Source: Psychroserpens damuponensis (GTDB taxonomy: Bacteria > Bacteroidota > Bacteroidia > Flavobacteriales > Flavobacteriaceae). Taken from it: 64,000 bases of DNA. The notes below the pieces were generated by a model, which saw only the letters and a program-made list of their open reading frames with translations, was not told the origin of the DNA and searched no databases. The stretch spans positions 124,001 to 188,000 of the forward strand of contig NZ_JXJO01000017.1 of the NCBI RefSeq assembly GCF_000826655.1, read 5' to 3'. The position numbers and the translations under genes are program-made. Every line of letters begins with the position of its first letter. Within the stretch, counting starts at the first letter, position 1. Positions 18,441-25,658 of this stretch are shown piece after piece.

Positions 18441-19538
18441 CTAATTCCTATTAATATATTTATCTAACACAACTTTAAGTTTTAATTTGTTACCAAACGA
18501 ATATGGTAATATTTCTAGGTACTGTAATCGTGCAAGTACAACTGCTGCATGTGTATTATATTTACGTGCTAATTGTCTTATATCTTTTTCTGTAATATTT
18601 TCTGATAATTCTGCTGTAATGTTTTCTGGCAATAACCATTTGCTAGCAAAATTATCTGCTTCAATTTCTTTTTTAGTATCCAATTCATATTCTTTTAAAT
18701 CTTCTATAAAAACATCTTTTTTACCATGTAATAGAATATGTCCAGCTTCATGAAAAAAAGAAAACCAGAAATGGTCGTTAGATTTATATCTGTCAGTTAA
18801 CTGTATTAAAGGAATACCTCCTACCCATCTTGCTACACCGCTAATTGGAGCTTTGGGAATATTTGCTGTAAAAATAACAGCAACTCCAGCATTTGAACAA
18901 TACTGCTGCAAACGCAAAGCAAAATCTTCTGGATGAATTCTTACCATTGTTCTGATTTCTTTAAGCGCTTCTTTAAATGTGTCTTTACTATATGAACCCA
19001 ATTTTAGCTTTCTCATTTCTACTTCTCCCATTCTCAAAAAAGCTGCTAAACCACCTAAAGTAATTTTATGCGCATCACTTTTTCGAAAGCTAGATGCTGC
19101 ATATTGATTTACATAAAGTGATTCCCATTGTACAGGCGAGGCAACTCCATAAAACTTTAAACATTCTTCAGCCATTGCAGAACTTACTTTTTTCGTTTTT
19201 AGATAACCATATTCTTTCAACTCCTTAATAGGCTGTATTTTTAACCAATCTATATATTTCTCTAATGTTTCTTCTTGGTCAATTCTTAATAATTTTTCAC
19301 GATATAACATTTCTCTATTAAGCCAAAACTGTGCATCTATTCCAAGAACTTTTTCCAGTTGGAGTGCAGTTGTCAAAGTAATAGGCTCCTTGCTAGATAT
19401 AATATCATTTATTTTAGAAGGCGTTTTACCCATTCGCTCTGCAAGCTCAACCTGACTCATTCCAATATGTTCTATTGTTTCCAATATAGTATCGCCAGGT
19501 TTAGAAAGAAGTTCGCGTTCATCTACTAATTTGCTCAT
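18441..19538 (-). CDS. HTH (HigA-type) protein fused to ImmA/IrrE metallopeptidase domain
   Basis: About 365 residues. The N-terminal HTH (about 15-75) reads MSQVELAERMGKTPSKINDI, as in HigA antitoxins. The C-terminal ImmA/IrrE domain has the zinc motif FFHEAGHILLHG and the WLLPEN element. Such fusions act as repressors or antitoxins that can be released by proteolysis. The ATG at 19538 (MSKLVDE) is preferred over a TTG nine codons upstream that would overlap the HigB-like gene. It follows that gene by 13 bases and precedes the Beta-family gene, so it likely represses this operon through the palindrome at 19897. Confidence 0.88.
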   Translation of the reverse strand: MSKLVDERELLSKPGDTILETIEHIGMSQVELAERMGKTPSKINDIISSKEPITLTTALQLEKVLGIDAQFWLNREMLYREKLLRIDQEETLEKYIDWLKIQPIKELKEYGYLKTKKVSSAMAEECLKFYGVASPVQWESLYVNQYAASSFRKSDAHKITLGGLAAFLRMGEVEMRKLKLGSYSKDTFKEALKEIRTMVRIHPEDFALRLQQYCSNAGVAVIFTANIPKAPISGVARWVGGIPLIQLTDRYKSNDHFWFSFFHEAGHILLHGKKDVFIEDLKEYELDTKKEIEADNFASKWLLPENITAELSENITEKDIRQLARKYNTHAAVVLARLQYLEILPYSFGNKLKLKVVLDKYINRN

Positions 19539-19551
19539 AATCTTAATTTTT

Positions 19552-19884
19552 CTAATGATAATCAACTATTTCATTAATACATATATCCGTTACGGATTTA
19601 GTATCTAAAGAGCCATCTTCATTTTTTGGAAGCGGGTTATGAGTTATTTCAAATATCATGCGATGATTAGCAGATATATTTAATGCCCATTCTCCATCTC
19701 TATCTCCAGATAACTTATGACAATTAGCAGCCGGTATTTGCATCAGAACATAGAGATTTGGAGATGCATTAATGTCATCCAATCTGCTAGATATTCTCTT
19801 TGCATTCACACCAAAGCTTCTTTTTATCTCCGATGCGCTACTTAATTGCTTTTTTAGCTTATTCTTTTGATACTCAATTTTCAT
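19552..19884 (-). CDS. higB: HigB/RelE-like toxin (plasmid maintenance killer family)
   Basis: A 110-residue basic protein of the RelE/HigB fold, with FGVNAKRISSRLDDI, CHKLSGDRDGEWALNIS and NHRMIFEI as the conserved strands. HigB proteins are ribosome-dependent mRNA interferases. It is slightly longer than classic HigB. It is the first gene of a three-gene operon with the HTH-ImmA protein as the likely antitoxin (HigB-before-HigA order). A -7 box TATATTTG (19925-19932) and a perfect palindrome at its upstream edge suggest autorepression. Confidence 0.85.
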   Translation of the reverse strand: MKIEYQKNKLKKQLSSASEIKRSFGVNAKRISSRLDDINASPNLYVLMQIPAANCHKLSGDRDGEWALNISANHRMIFEITHNPLPKNEDGSLDTKSVTDICINEIVDYH

Positions 19885-19896
19885 TAATAAAAATAT

Positions 19897-19932
19897 TTAT
19901 TACCGAAAAAGGGTAATAATTTTTACAAATAT
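19897..19932 (-). promoter_or_regulatory. Promoter and palindromic operator of the higB-like operon
   Basis: On the minus strand a Bacteroidetes -7 box TATATTTG (19932-19925) is followed at once by the perfect inverted repeat TTATTACC-N7-GGTAATAA (19919-19897), so a bound repressor would cover the transcription start. The HTH-ImmA protein is the natural candidate. Confidence 0.6.
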
Positions 19933-20008
19933 AATTTTATTTTTGAAAATAACCTAGATTATTAAAAGTTTCTTGAAACCCAATTAGATAGCAAATAGTT
20001 TTTATTAA

Positions 20009-20671
20009 TTACTTTCTTTTATCAATAGAAGATTTATCAAACCCAATCAAATTGAACAATTCACGCATTCTAGAGCGTACACGATTGCCATAACTTTCTT
20101 CCAATTCTTCAGCATTAAGGTTGGTGGTACCATGTGTTTTAAATTTGTATTTTAAAAAGAGCTCGTGGCGAGAAAGTATCACTTCACCCATGACGTTGCA
20201 GTCTTTACCAAAGTATCTTCCTGTTGGTTCAATGCCTAAATCATCAAAACAATAGAATCTGTTGTCGCCATATTGCTCAATGATTTTATACCCAATATGA
20301 TTAAAAGCAAAGGTTACATTGCGTGTAGGTATCATTTCGTAAGATTGATAGTATGGTGTAATATGTCGGATGAGTTTCATTAAAGAGGTTTTTCCGCAAC
20401 CGACAGGGCCTGAAAGTAAAATGCCCTTTTTTGGGTCAATATTTAGTTTTTTGCAGGCTTGATAATCTTTAATTTGATAGTTACAAAGTTTATAGATTAT
20501 ATCTCTATCTTCTTTGTAAATCTTGAACTTGTTACCAAACAATAATTTGCCTTTGGCATCGAGATATATAAGAATCTTTTCAAAATCATAATTGATTTGA
20601 TTGCCATTTAGTTCTCCGAGCTTGTATTGATCGCTTCCCTCTTTTATGATATGTGGTGTTTGGTTTTTCAT
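20009..20671 (-). CDS. DnaC/IstB-like P-loop ATPase (helicase-loader type)
   Basis: A ~220-residue AAA+ ATPase. Walker A is GPVGCGKTS, Walker B is FYCFDDLG, sensor 1 lies around THGTTNLNAEEL, and the arginine finger is in VRSRMRELF. This is the DnaC/IstB helicase-loader group found in Bacteroidetes ICEs next to a DnaD-like protein. It likely supports replication of the excised circle. The TTG at 20689 is in frame, but the ATG at 20671 (MKNQTPH) is the more likely start, 26 bases after the upstream gene. Confidence 0.82.
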   Translation of the reverse strand: MKNQTPHIIKEGSDQYKLGELNGNQINYDFEKILIYLDAKGKLLFGNKFKIYKEDRDIIYKLCNYQIKDYQACKKLNIDPKKGILLSGPVGCGKTSLMKLIRHITPYYQSYEMIPTRNVTFAFNHIGYKIIEQYGDNRFYCFDDLGIEPTGRYFGKDCNVMGEVILSRHELFLKYKFKTHGTTNLNAEELEESYGNRVRSRMRELFNLIGFDKSSIDKRK

Positions 20672-20697
20672 TTTTCTATCAAATGCCAATTATGGCA

Positions 20698-21237
20698 TTA
20701 TAGCGGTTCGTTGTAATTTTTATCAGTAGTAGTTTTTAGGTTGTCCTGATATTGGTCAACCTCGTTAGGTTTGTTCTGGTTTTTTGAACTTTCAGAATTT
20801 GAATTTTTAAAATTTTTCGGTTTGCTATTGTTTTTTGGGTTTGTTACTGTTTGTATATGTTTGTTTATAGATACCACCGCTTGTCCATCGCTTGTCCAAT
20901 TTTTGGTCTGGCTAGAGTCCATTGCTTGTCCACCTCTTGTACAAAAATTGAACATCCTAATTTTACTTCCATGAAATGAATTGTGCGAAGGCAAATATTC
21001 AAAATACCGCCAATAATTCAGCTCTTTTATACAGCGATGATAGGTAGTTCGCGAACCAATTTTTGATAGTTTCATTACATCATCGCGATTAATGTAAAAT
21101 TCATCTCTAAAAAAGTTAGTATTCCACAGATAAAACAAAGCAAAATACAGACTAATATGCGTTGGATTTAATCGAGAATCTTTGAAAATATGAACAAATA
21201 CAGCATTAAGATGCTTGATGTAATTGATGTCTTCCAA
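20698..21237 (-). CDS. DnaD-like winged-helix protein, probable element replication factor
   Basis: 179 residues. The N-terminal ~100 residues look like a winged helix (ISLYFALFYLWN, then RDDVMKLSKIGSRTTYHRCIKELNYWRY). The C-terminal ~75 residues are low-complexity Asn/Lys/Ser/Gln-rich and probably disordered. The only plausible start is a TTG at 21237, 4 bases after the stop of the HTH gene. Downstream is the DnaC-like ATPase, so it may recruit the loader to an ICE origin. The function is inferred from fold and neighbours. Confidence 0.65.
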   Translation of the reverse strand: MEDINYIKHLNAVFVHIFKDSRLNPTHISLYFALFYLWNTNFFRDEFYINRDDVMKLSKIGSRTTYHRCIKELNYWRYFEYLPSHNSFHGSKIRMFNFCTRGGQAMDSSQTKNWTSDGQAVVSINKHIQTVTNPKNNSKPKNFKNSNSESSKNQNKPNEVDQYQDNLKTTTDKNYNEPL

Positions 21238-21243
21238 AATAGA

Positions 21244-21522
21244 TTAGAATTTGTTATGAATCCTATTCTTCTCCAAGACTTGCATGATTTCTTGATAATC
21301 ATAATACAGCACACCTCCGACCTTGGTATAAGGTAAGGTACCATTAATTCGCAAGTTTTGTAATGTACCTGGTGAAATACCCAAAAGTTCTCGAACTTCT
21401 GGTGATTTGAGCCATTTTTTAGTAACTTGACCTGATTGCTGGTTGAGTAGTTGTTTAATTTCTTCTAAAAGTTCCACCTTAAACTCATATAGGTCTTCTG
21501 TTGTTATAATTTCTGTAGCCAT
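21244..21522 (-). CDS. Excisionase-type helix-turn-helix DNA-binding protein
   Basis: A 92-residue protein. An N-terminal coiled segment is followed by a MerR-like/HTH_17 domain (about 40-90): KSPEVRELLGISPGTLQNLR, then the wing GTLPYTKVGGVLYYDYQEIM. In CTnDOT-like elements such small HTH proteins act as excisionase or control the replication genes. It heads a minus-strand operon with the DnaD-like and DnaC-like genes. A perfect 12-bp inverted repeat lies just upstream. Confidence 0.82.
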   Translation of the reverse strand: MATEIITTEDLYEFKVELLEEIKQLLNQQSGQVTKKWLKSPEVRELLGISPGTLQNLRINGTLPYTKVGGVLYYDYQEIMQVLEKNRIHNKF

Positions 21523-21541
21523 AGTAAAACGATTTAAAATA

Positions 21542-21583
21542 GTAAAGCCGTCAAGGTTTTTAATTTTTAAATGACGGCTTTAC
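21542..21583. repeat. Perfect 12-bp inverted repeat upstream of the HTH gene
   Basis: GTAAAGCCGTCA (21542-21553) and TGACGGCTTTAC (21572-21583) are exact reverse complements with an AT-only spacer of mostly T/A. It lies 20 bases before the start codon of the excisionase-type gene, so it could be an operator, a leader hairpin, or a site used in excision or replication. Confidence 0.65.
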
Positions 21584-21769
21584 CGTGATTTGACTTTCGT
21601 TTTACAAAATTGGGGTGGTTTATTGGGTTTTATTCACAAGATTAGTCATCTTGGGTGTTTTTATTTACTCATTTTCAATGAATTAAATTTTGATAATTTA
21701 ATGGCTTGTATAATGATTCTAAATAACAAAACACAGCAAATAAAATGTGGTAGCCTAAAAAAACCAAAA

Positions 21770-21798
21770 TACCCAAGTTGGGTATCTTGGGTGTTTTT
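21770..21798 (-). terminator. Hairpin terminator after rteC
   Basis: ACCCAAG and CTTGGGT pair across an 8-base loop, and on the minus strand the stem runs into ATTTTGGTTTTTTTA just after the rteC stop. The right half, TCTTGGGTGTTTTT, is duplicated at about 21650-21663. Confidence 0.55.
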
Positions 21799-22630
21799 AA
21801 TCGTCTATTTCATCCATTCGTTTTTCTAAACTTTCTTTAAGTGTGTCTAGAAACTTGGTTCTCCCTTTTTTGCGTATTCGTATTTCGAGAAACGCACGAT
21901 AATAGTCTCCTAAATCAATTTTAAAAATGCGTTCAGTAACTCGGGCGATATCTTTAATATCGACAGAGCCGTTATTGATAACATCTGTACAATGAAGTGC
22001 ATAGATGAGTTCAATCAGGTTCACTTTTTGACTTGTCCAAACTATCTTCGATTCTTTTTGAAGGTGAAAAGAATTTAGATTTACGCTAGTGTTTTCCAAC
22101 TTATCAATTTCTTGTTTAAGATAGACAATAAGTAAATCATAAGCCAATATAATAGCGACTGTGCTATCGTGACTCGTGGAAAACTCATCGTCTGTTAAGC
22201 AATGAAAATTATCTGGAAATAAACGAAAATCTGCTTTTCCGCGAATAAAATATTGTTCATCAAAAGCAGTAGATTGTCTTCTGTAATAGTGATAAAAGTC
22301 TAAGTTTTCGTTGAAAAAAGTCTGTAATTTTTCTATGTGTAAATTGAAATATTTTATCTGCGATTTATTGCTACCACGAGGACGTTTGCTTTCTATACTG
22401 AGAAGTTTGATATAATATATAAGTTTACTATATACCAGTGGCTTCGTTTCTTTAAAAAATTCTATTTCAGCATTTTTTGTTTTAAAGCCTTTTTGTTTAA
22501 CGGTTTTCTTCATCTTTTCAAGATAACCTTTAGTGATTTTTATACCTTTCTCTGCTTTAAGATGAATATCATTATTATCAAGTTCTATTACATTGATTTC
22601 GGCATTTAAGTTTTCTATAATTTTTTTCAA
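21797..22630 (-). CDS. rteC: RteC-like regulator of ICE excision/transfer
   Basis: A 277-residue protein of the RteC family. Recognisable segments are the central FDEQYFIRGKADFRLFP, DSTVAIILAYDLLIVYLKQEI, and the C-terminal IELIYALHCTDVINNGSVDIKDIA...DYYRAFLEIRIRKKGRTKFL. In CTnDOT, RteC is a DNA-binding activator of the excision operon. Here it lies upstream, in reading direction, of the HTH/replication operon, which fits. The start is a TTG at 22630, as no ATG is available before residue 39. No RteA/RteB pair is seen beside it. Confidence 0.85.
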   Translation of the reverse strand: MKKIIENLNAEINVIELDNNDIHLKAEKGIKITKGYLEKMKKTVKQKGFKTKNAEIEFFKETKPLVYSKLIYYIKLLSIESKRPRGSNKSQIKYFNLHIEKLQTFFNENLDFYHYYRRQSTAFDEQYFIRGKADFRLFPDNFHCLTDDEFSTSHDSTVAIILAYDLLIVYLKQEIDKLENTSVNLNSFHLQKESKIVWTSQKVNLIELIYALHCTDVINNGSVDIKDIARVTERIFKIDLGDYYRAFLEIRIRKKGRTKFLDTLKESLEKRMDEIDD

Positions 22631-22686
22631 TTCTAAAAAGGTTAAATATTTGAGCTTTAATACAATAATGTTTTAGACTATGTTTA

Positions 22687-22875
22687 CTAAACCAAATTAT
22701 GATGCAAATCATTAATAGCGTCAATTAGTGAACTTCCATAACCTTTAGTTATCTCAAATCCTTTGCTATCTATCAAAACGGCAATATTCTGATTGTTTTC
22801 TTGATAAAACTTTACGTACTTAAGATTTGTTATTTCTTGGTTCTTGTTGATTTTTAATATTAAGGTATCTTCCAT
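22687..22875 (-). CDS. Small protein of unknown function
   Basis: A 62-residue acidic or neutral protein (MEDTLILKINKNQEITN...), predicted to alternate strands and end in a helix (SSLIDAINDLHHNLV). The ATG start and lack of an alternative frame support a real gene, with the same direction as rteC 56 bases away. No family is recognised. Confidence 0.5.
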   Translation of the reverse strand: MEDTLILKINKNQEITNLKYVKFYQENNQNIAVLIDSKGFEITKGYGSSLIDAINDLHHNLV

Positions 22876-22900
22876 CTTGTCATTAATTTTTATGAAAACC

Positions 22901-22950
22901 AGTAGAATAGAATCAAACTTGATTAGCCCAACCCTAAACTACCAGCGTTC
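22901..22950. repeat. Cassette-boundary-like repeat, copy A
   Basis: Begins AGTAGAATAGAA and contains ACCCTAAACTACCAG. It aligns over about 50 bases with copy B at 25585-25631 (AGCAGAATAGAA ... ACCCTAAACTGCTAG). The two copies bracket the monooxygenase to Bor-like gene block, like the edges of an inserted cassette. Confidence 0.45.
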
Positions 22951-23069
22951 ACCCTTATGGCACAGGGTTTTATGTTTCTACACTTGACATGTAAAAATAT
23001 TAGCATTATTTATAGCTCTATACATTGAACTATTCTTATTTTTTTTGAAGGTTTCTTTTCGATAATGGA

Positions 23070-24209
23070 TTAATAATCTAATTCAAACACTTTTGCGTTT
23101 TGTTTTTTCATGACTTTACTTGGTGTAAGTTTTACTAAAAAATCTCTAATCAAGCATACTATTTTGTTATTTGATTGAGCCAGTTTACCTATTCTCCAAC
23201 TTGTATCGATTACGTGTCTTGCTTTTTTTATTCTAATGCTTTGGTAGGTTTCAAAAGTGGTTTCAAGACTTTGCTCTTTACTTAAACAGTTGCTTAAAAC
23301 ATAAGCACTTTCTATGGCTTGGACTGCACCCTGCCCAAGATTTGGTGTTGTGGCATGACATGCATCGCCTACCAAACAAACGGTATCTTTATACCATTTT
23401 TCTAATGGCTGTAAATCCCAAATTTCTCCTTGAATGATTTTTTCTTCAGGTGTATGTTGAATGATTGATTGAACTGTAGGGTGATAATTGGCAAAAACCG
23501 ATGATACGTTTGGTTTGTTCTTATAAAACATATTCTTATCCATAAGCCCAAACCAGTAAACTTGTTGGTCGTTAATATGAACAAACCCAAATCGTGTACC
23601 TTGTCCCCAAATTTCATTAAGTTCATTGTTGAATTGTGAATCTATTTTTATAGTTGAAATACCTCTCCAACATATCTGTTTTGCATCTCTTAAGGATGTG
23701 TCTCTAAAAATAGACTTCCTAACTGCTGAATGAATACCATCTGCACCAATTACAATATCTGTAAAGCGAACTGTATCGTCTTCGAATGCAAGTACTGTAC
23801 TATCTTTATCTTTAATTATGGATTTCAACTTTTTATTCAAATGAATTTTTGTGTCACCAATGTGTTTGAGTAAAATTTTATGTAATGTTGCTCTATGTAT
23901 TGCCACCGCTTGAACGTTGTAATCTGCTTCAAAATCTAATAGACTGGCTTTTGCCAAATACCCAAGTTTTTGGCTTCTTATATTCATGGATTTAGTATGA
24001 TGTCCGTTAGTACGAATATCTTCATAAATACCTAATCTTTTAAAGATTTGCATTGCATTAATGGCTAGATTAATTCCTGAACCTACATCTTTAAATTTTT
24101 CTGTACTTTCATATATTTCAACCTGAAACCCCTTTTGTTTTAAGGCAATTGCTGTGGTTAAACCTGCAATTCCTGCACCGATGATTGTTATTTTTTTTGA
24201 TTTATCCAT
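23070..24209 (-). CDS. FAD-dependent monooxygenase (TetX/UbiH-like class A flavoprotein)
   Basis: A 379-residue flavoprotein hydroxylase. The motifs in order are the dinucleotide-binding GAGIAGL (about 11-17), the DG motif GADGIHSAVR (about 155), and the GD motif LVGDACHATTPNLGQGA (about 285). The family adds one oxygen atom to aromatic or other small substrates with NAD(P)H. Some members (TetX) inactivate tetracyclines, but nothing here proves that. It is the downstream member of a short minus-strand block with a DUF3784/PH-like protein, a small membrane protein and a Bor-like lipoprotein, all between two related repeats. Confidence 0.87.
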   Translation of the reverse strand: MDKSKKITIIGAGIAGLTTAIALKQKGFQVEIYESTEKFKDVGSGINLAINAMQIFKRLGIYEDIRTNGHHTKSMNIRSQKLGYLAKASLLDFEADYNVQAVAIHRATLHKILLKHIGDTKIHLNKKLKSIIKDKDSTVLAFEDDTVRFTDIVIGADGIHSAVRKSIFRDTSLRDAKQICWRGISTIKIDSQFNNELNEIWGQGTRFGFVHINDQQVYWFGLMDKNMFYKNKPNVSSVFANYHPTVQSIIQHTPEEKIIQGEIWDLQPLEKWYKDTVCLVGDACHATTPNLGQGAVQAIESAYVLSNCLSKEQSLETTFETYQSIRIKKARHVIDTSWRIGKLAQSNNKIVCLIRDFLVKLTPSKVMKKQNAKVFELDY

Positions 24210-24226
24210 AATTTGAATATGTTTAA

Positions 24227-24961
24227 TTAAAGCCTATCTATTTCTATTTGTTGTGCAGTTTTAATCTTATAGTAATTTTTTTCTGTTTCTTCATTATCCT
24301 CAAAATTTAGAATTATTTTATCTCTGTTCTTTGTAGAAATAATAATGTAAAGAGGATAACTTGAATTAATTAATAGATGGCATTTTCCAAAGTTTTTAAG
24401 TATAAATTCGCCTTTACTTATTTTCCCCAAACTAAACCCATTAGTTCTATAATTTATACTAGGCACTTTATCCGTTAATTCTATATGTTTTATATCGGAA
24501 ATTGGTATTTTTAATCCGTATAACCCAGAAAATGTAACAGTTTTATTCGTAATAATTGCTTTAGATGGCGTTATACCATAAGTAATAGGGTAAATTAAAA
24601 GCAATACTACAAAAGCAAGTATTATATTGTTTAAAGTTTGTGTCTTTTTAGCTTTTTTATTAGTGTCAAATTTTTTAGCATTTATAATCATTATAGCAAC
24701 TCCAGATAAGGTAATTATAAGAATCATTGAGTCGGCTAGCAGTAAAAAACCTACATGCTTAAAAGCGTAGTAACCAAGCACTATTGTTGTGCCCATTACA
24801 ATAAAACTATTACGAATAAATGTTGATAGTTTACCTATTTTAACGTTTTGTTTTTCTTCCCAAGACATAGCATTATAACCAGCAATTAGATTTGGTGATG
24901 ATTTTACCAAGAAGCCTATTCCAATCATAAAAATTCCAACAAGTATATTTACTATGTCCAT
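24227..24961 (-). CDS. Membrane protein with DUF3784-like N-terminus and PH-like C-terminus
   Basis: 244 residues. Membrane segments lie near 4-20, 48-66, 70-92 and 112-130. The motif GYNAMSWEEKQNVKIGKLS between the first two is typical of DUF3784. The soluble C-terminal half (about 140-235) resembles a bacterial PH domain (GLKIPISDIKHIEL...). The cellular role is unknown. It lies 17 bases upstream of the monooxygenase gene, in the same operon. Confidence 0.7.
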   Translation of the reverse strand: MDIVNILVGIFMIGIGFLVKSSPNLIAGYNAMSWEEKQNVKIGKLSTFIRNSFIVMGTTIVLGYYAFKHVGFLLLADSMILIITLSGVAIMIINAKKFDTNKKAKKTQTLNNIILAFVVLLLIYPITYGITPSKAIITNKTVTFSGLYGLKIPISDIKHIELTDKVPSINYRTNGFSLGKISKGEFILKNFGKCHLLINSSYPLYIIISTKNRDKIILNFEDNEETEKNYYKIKTAQQIEIDRL

Positions 24962-24976
24962 TGTTTTTAATTTTAA

Positions 24977-25156
24977 CTAATGTTTTTTTGTTAGAAACAT
25001 AACTACTCCAAAGATTACTAATAAAATTACTTTTCCTACTAAATAGCCATACCCATATTCGGTAAGTCTGTTTAAATCGGTTATCAAAATATTTGCAATA
25101 TTTATAAGAAGCATAATCGATACCCCTAATGAGATATAAAAAAGAACTTTCTTCAT
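24977..25156 (-). CDS. Small two-helix membrane protein
   Basis: 59 residues from the ATG at 25156 (MKKVLFY). A longer frame from 25192 is possible but starts outside the hydrophobic leader. Two hydrophobic helices (about 3-25 and 38-55) are followed by a short basic tail. No family is recognised. It stands between the Bor-like and DUF3784-like genes. Confidence 0.55.
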   Translation of the reverse strand: MKKVLFYISLGVSIMLLINIANILITDLNRLTEYGYGYLVGKVILLVIFGVVMFLTKKH

Positions 25157-25209
25157 TGTATATAGGTAATGGGAGTTTGTGATATTTAACAAACTCCCAT
25201 TATTAAATG

Positions 25210-25506
25210 TTATTTGATTACTGTAGTTGTAGTTGGAGAATATAATCCAAAAGTAATGGCTGAAACTAATCCGTTCACAAAAGTTTGCCTTGTACGAACT
25301 GTATAGTTTTCTGCTCCTTTAGCCATTTGTTTTGAATCAGAAACACCAACAGGTGCTAAGCCAAAAATTACATAATGATTCCAACTAGTGGTTTCATTGT
25401 TTCCTTGAGCCCCACTACCTACAACACTTGTATATGAGTAGCAAGAAGTTAACAACATTGATGCAGCAAATACAACTGACATCATTTTCATTGATTTTTT
25501 AATCAT
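25210..25506 (-). CDS. Bor-like lipoprotein
   Basis: 98 residues from the ATG at 25506. The frame could extend to 25566, but that part runs into a repeat and lacks signal-peptide character. Signal peptide and lipobox are MLLTSC. The body resembles lambda Bor-type lipoproteins: NHYVIFGLAPVGVSD, YTVRTRQTFVNGLVSAITFGLYSPTTTTV. Bor proteins sit in the outer membrane; lambda Bor is linked to serum resistance, which is not transferable to a marine host without evidence. Confidence 0.72.
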   Translation of the reverse strand: MIKKSMKMMSVVFAASMLLTSCYSYTSVVGSGAQGNNETTSWNHYVIFGLAPVGVSDSKQMAKGAENYTVRTRQTFVNGLVSAITFGLYSPTTTTVIK

Positions 25507-25584
25507 TTTTTTAAAAATTTTAGTTATACATTTTTTTAGAATACTCTTTCTGAGTCTTGTTTTCAACGAAATGTTATAAGCACT

Positions 25585-25631
25585 AGCAGAATAGAAGAAA
25601 GTATATGCTCCACCCTAAACTGCTAGTTTTC
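25585..25631. repeat. Cassette-boundary-like repeat, copy B
   Basis: Contains the perfect 8-bp inverted arms ACTAGCAG (25582-25589) and CTGCTAGT (25620-25627), and aligns with copy A at 22901-22950. The palindromic, imperfectly conserved nature recalls recombination sites of gene cassettes, but no integron integrase is visible. Confidence 0.45.
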
Positions 25632-25658
25632 AACATCCCTTAATTGCTGAAGCTCATA

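Noticed and set aside
23070-24209. Reading the flavin monooxygenase as a tetracycline-resistance gene
   Set aside because: The motifs are shared by the whole class A flavoprotein family; nothing specific to TetX can be shown.
22901-25631. A true integron with attC sites
   Set aside because: Only two diverged repeats, one without clean palindromic arms, and no integron integrase in the window.
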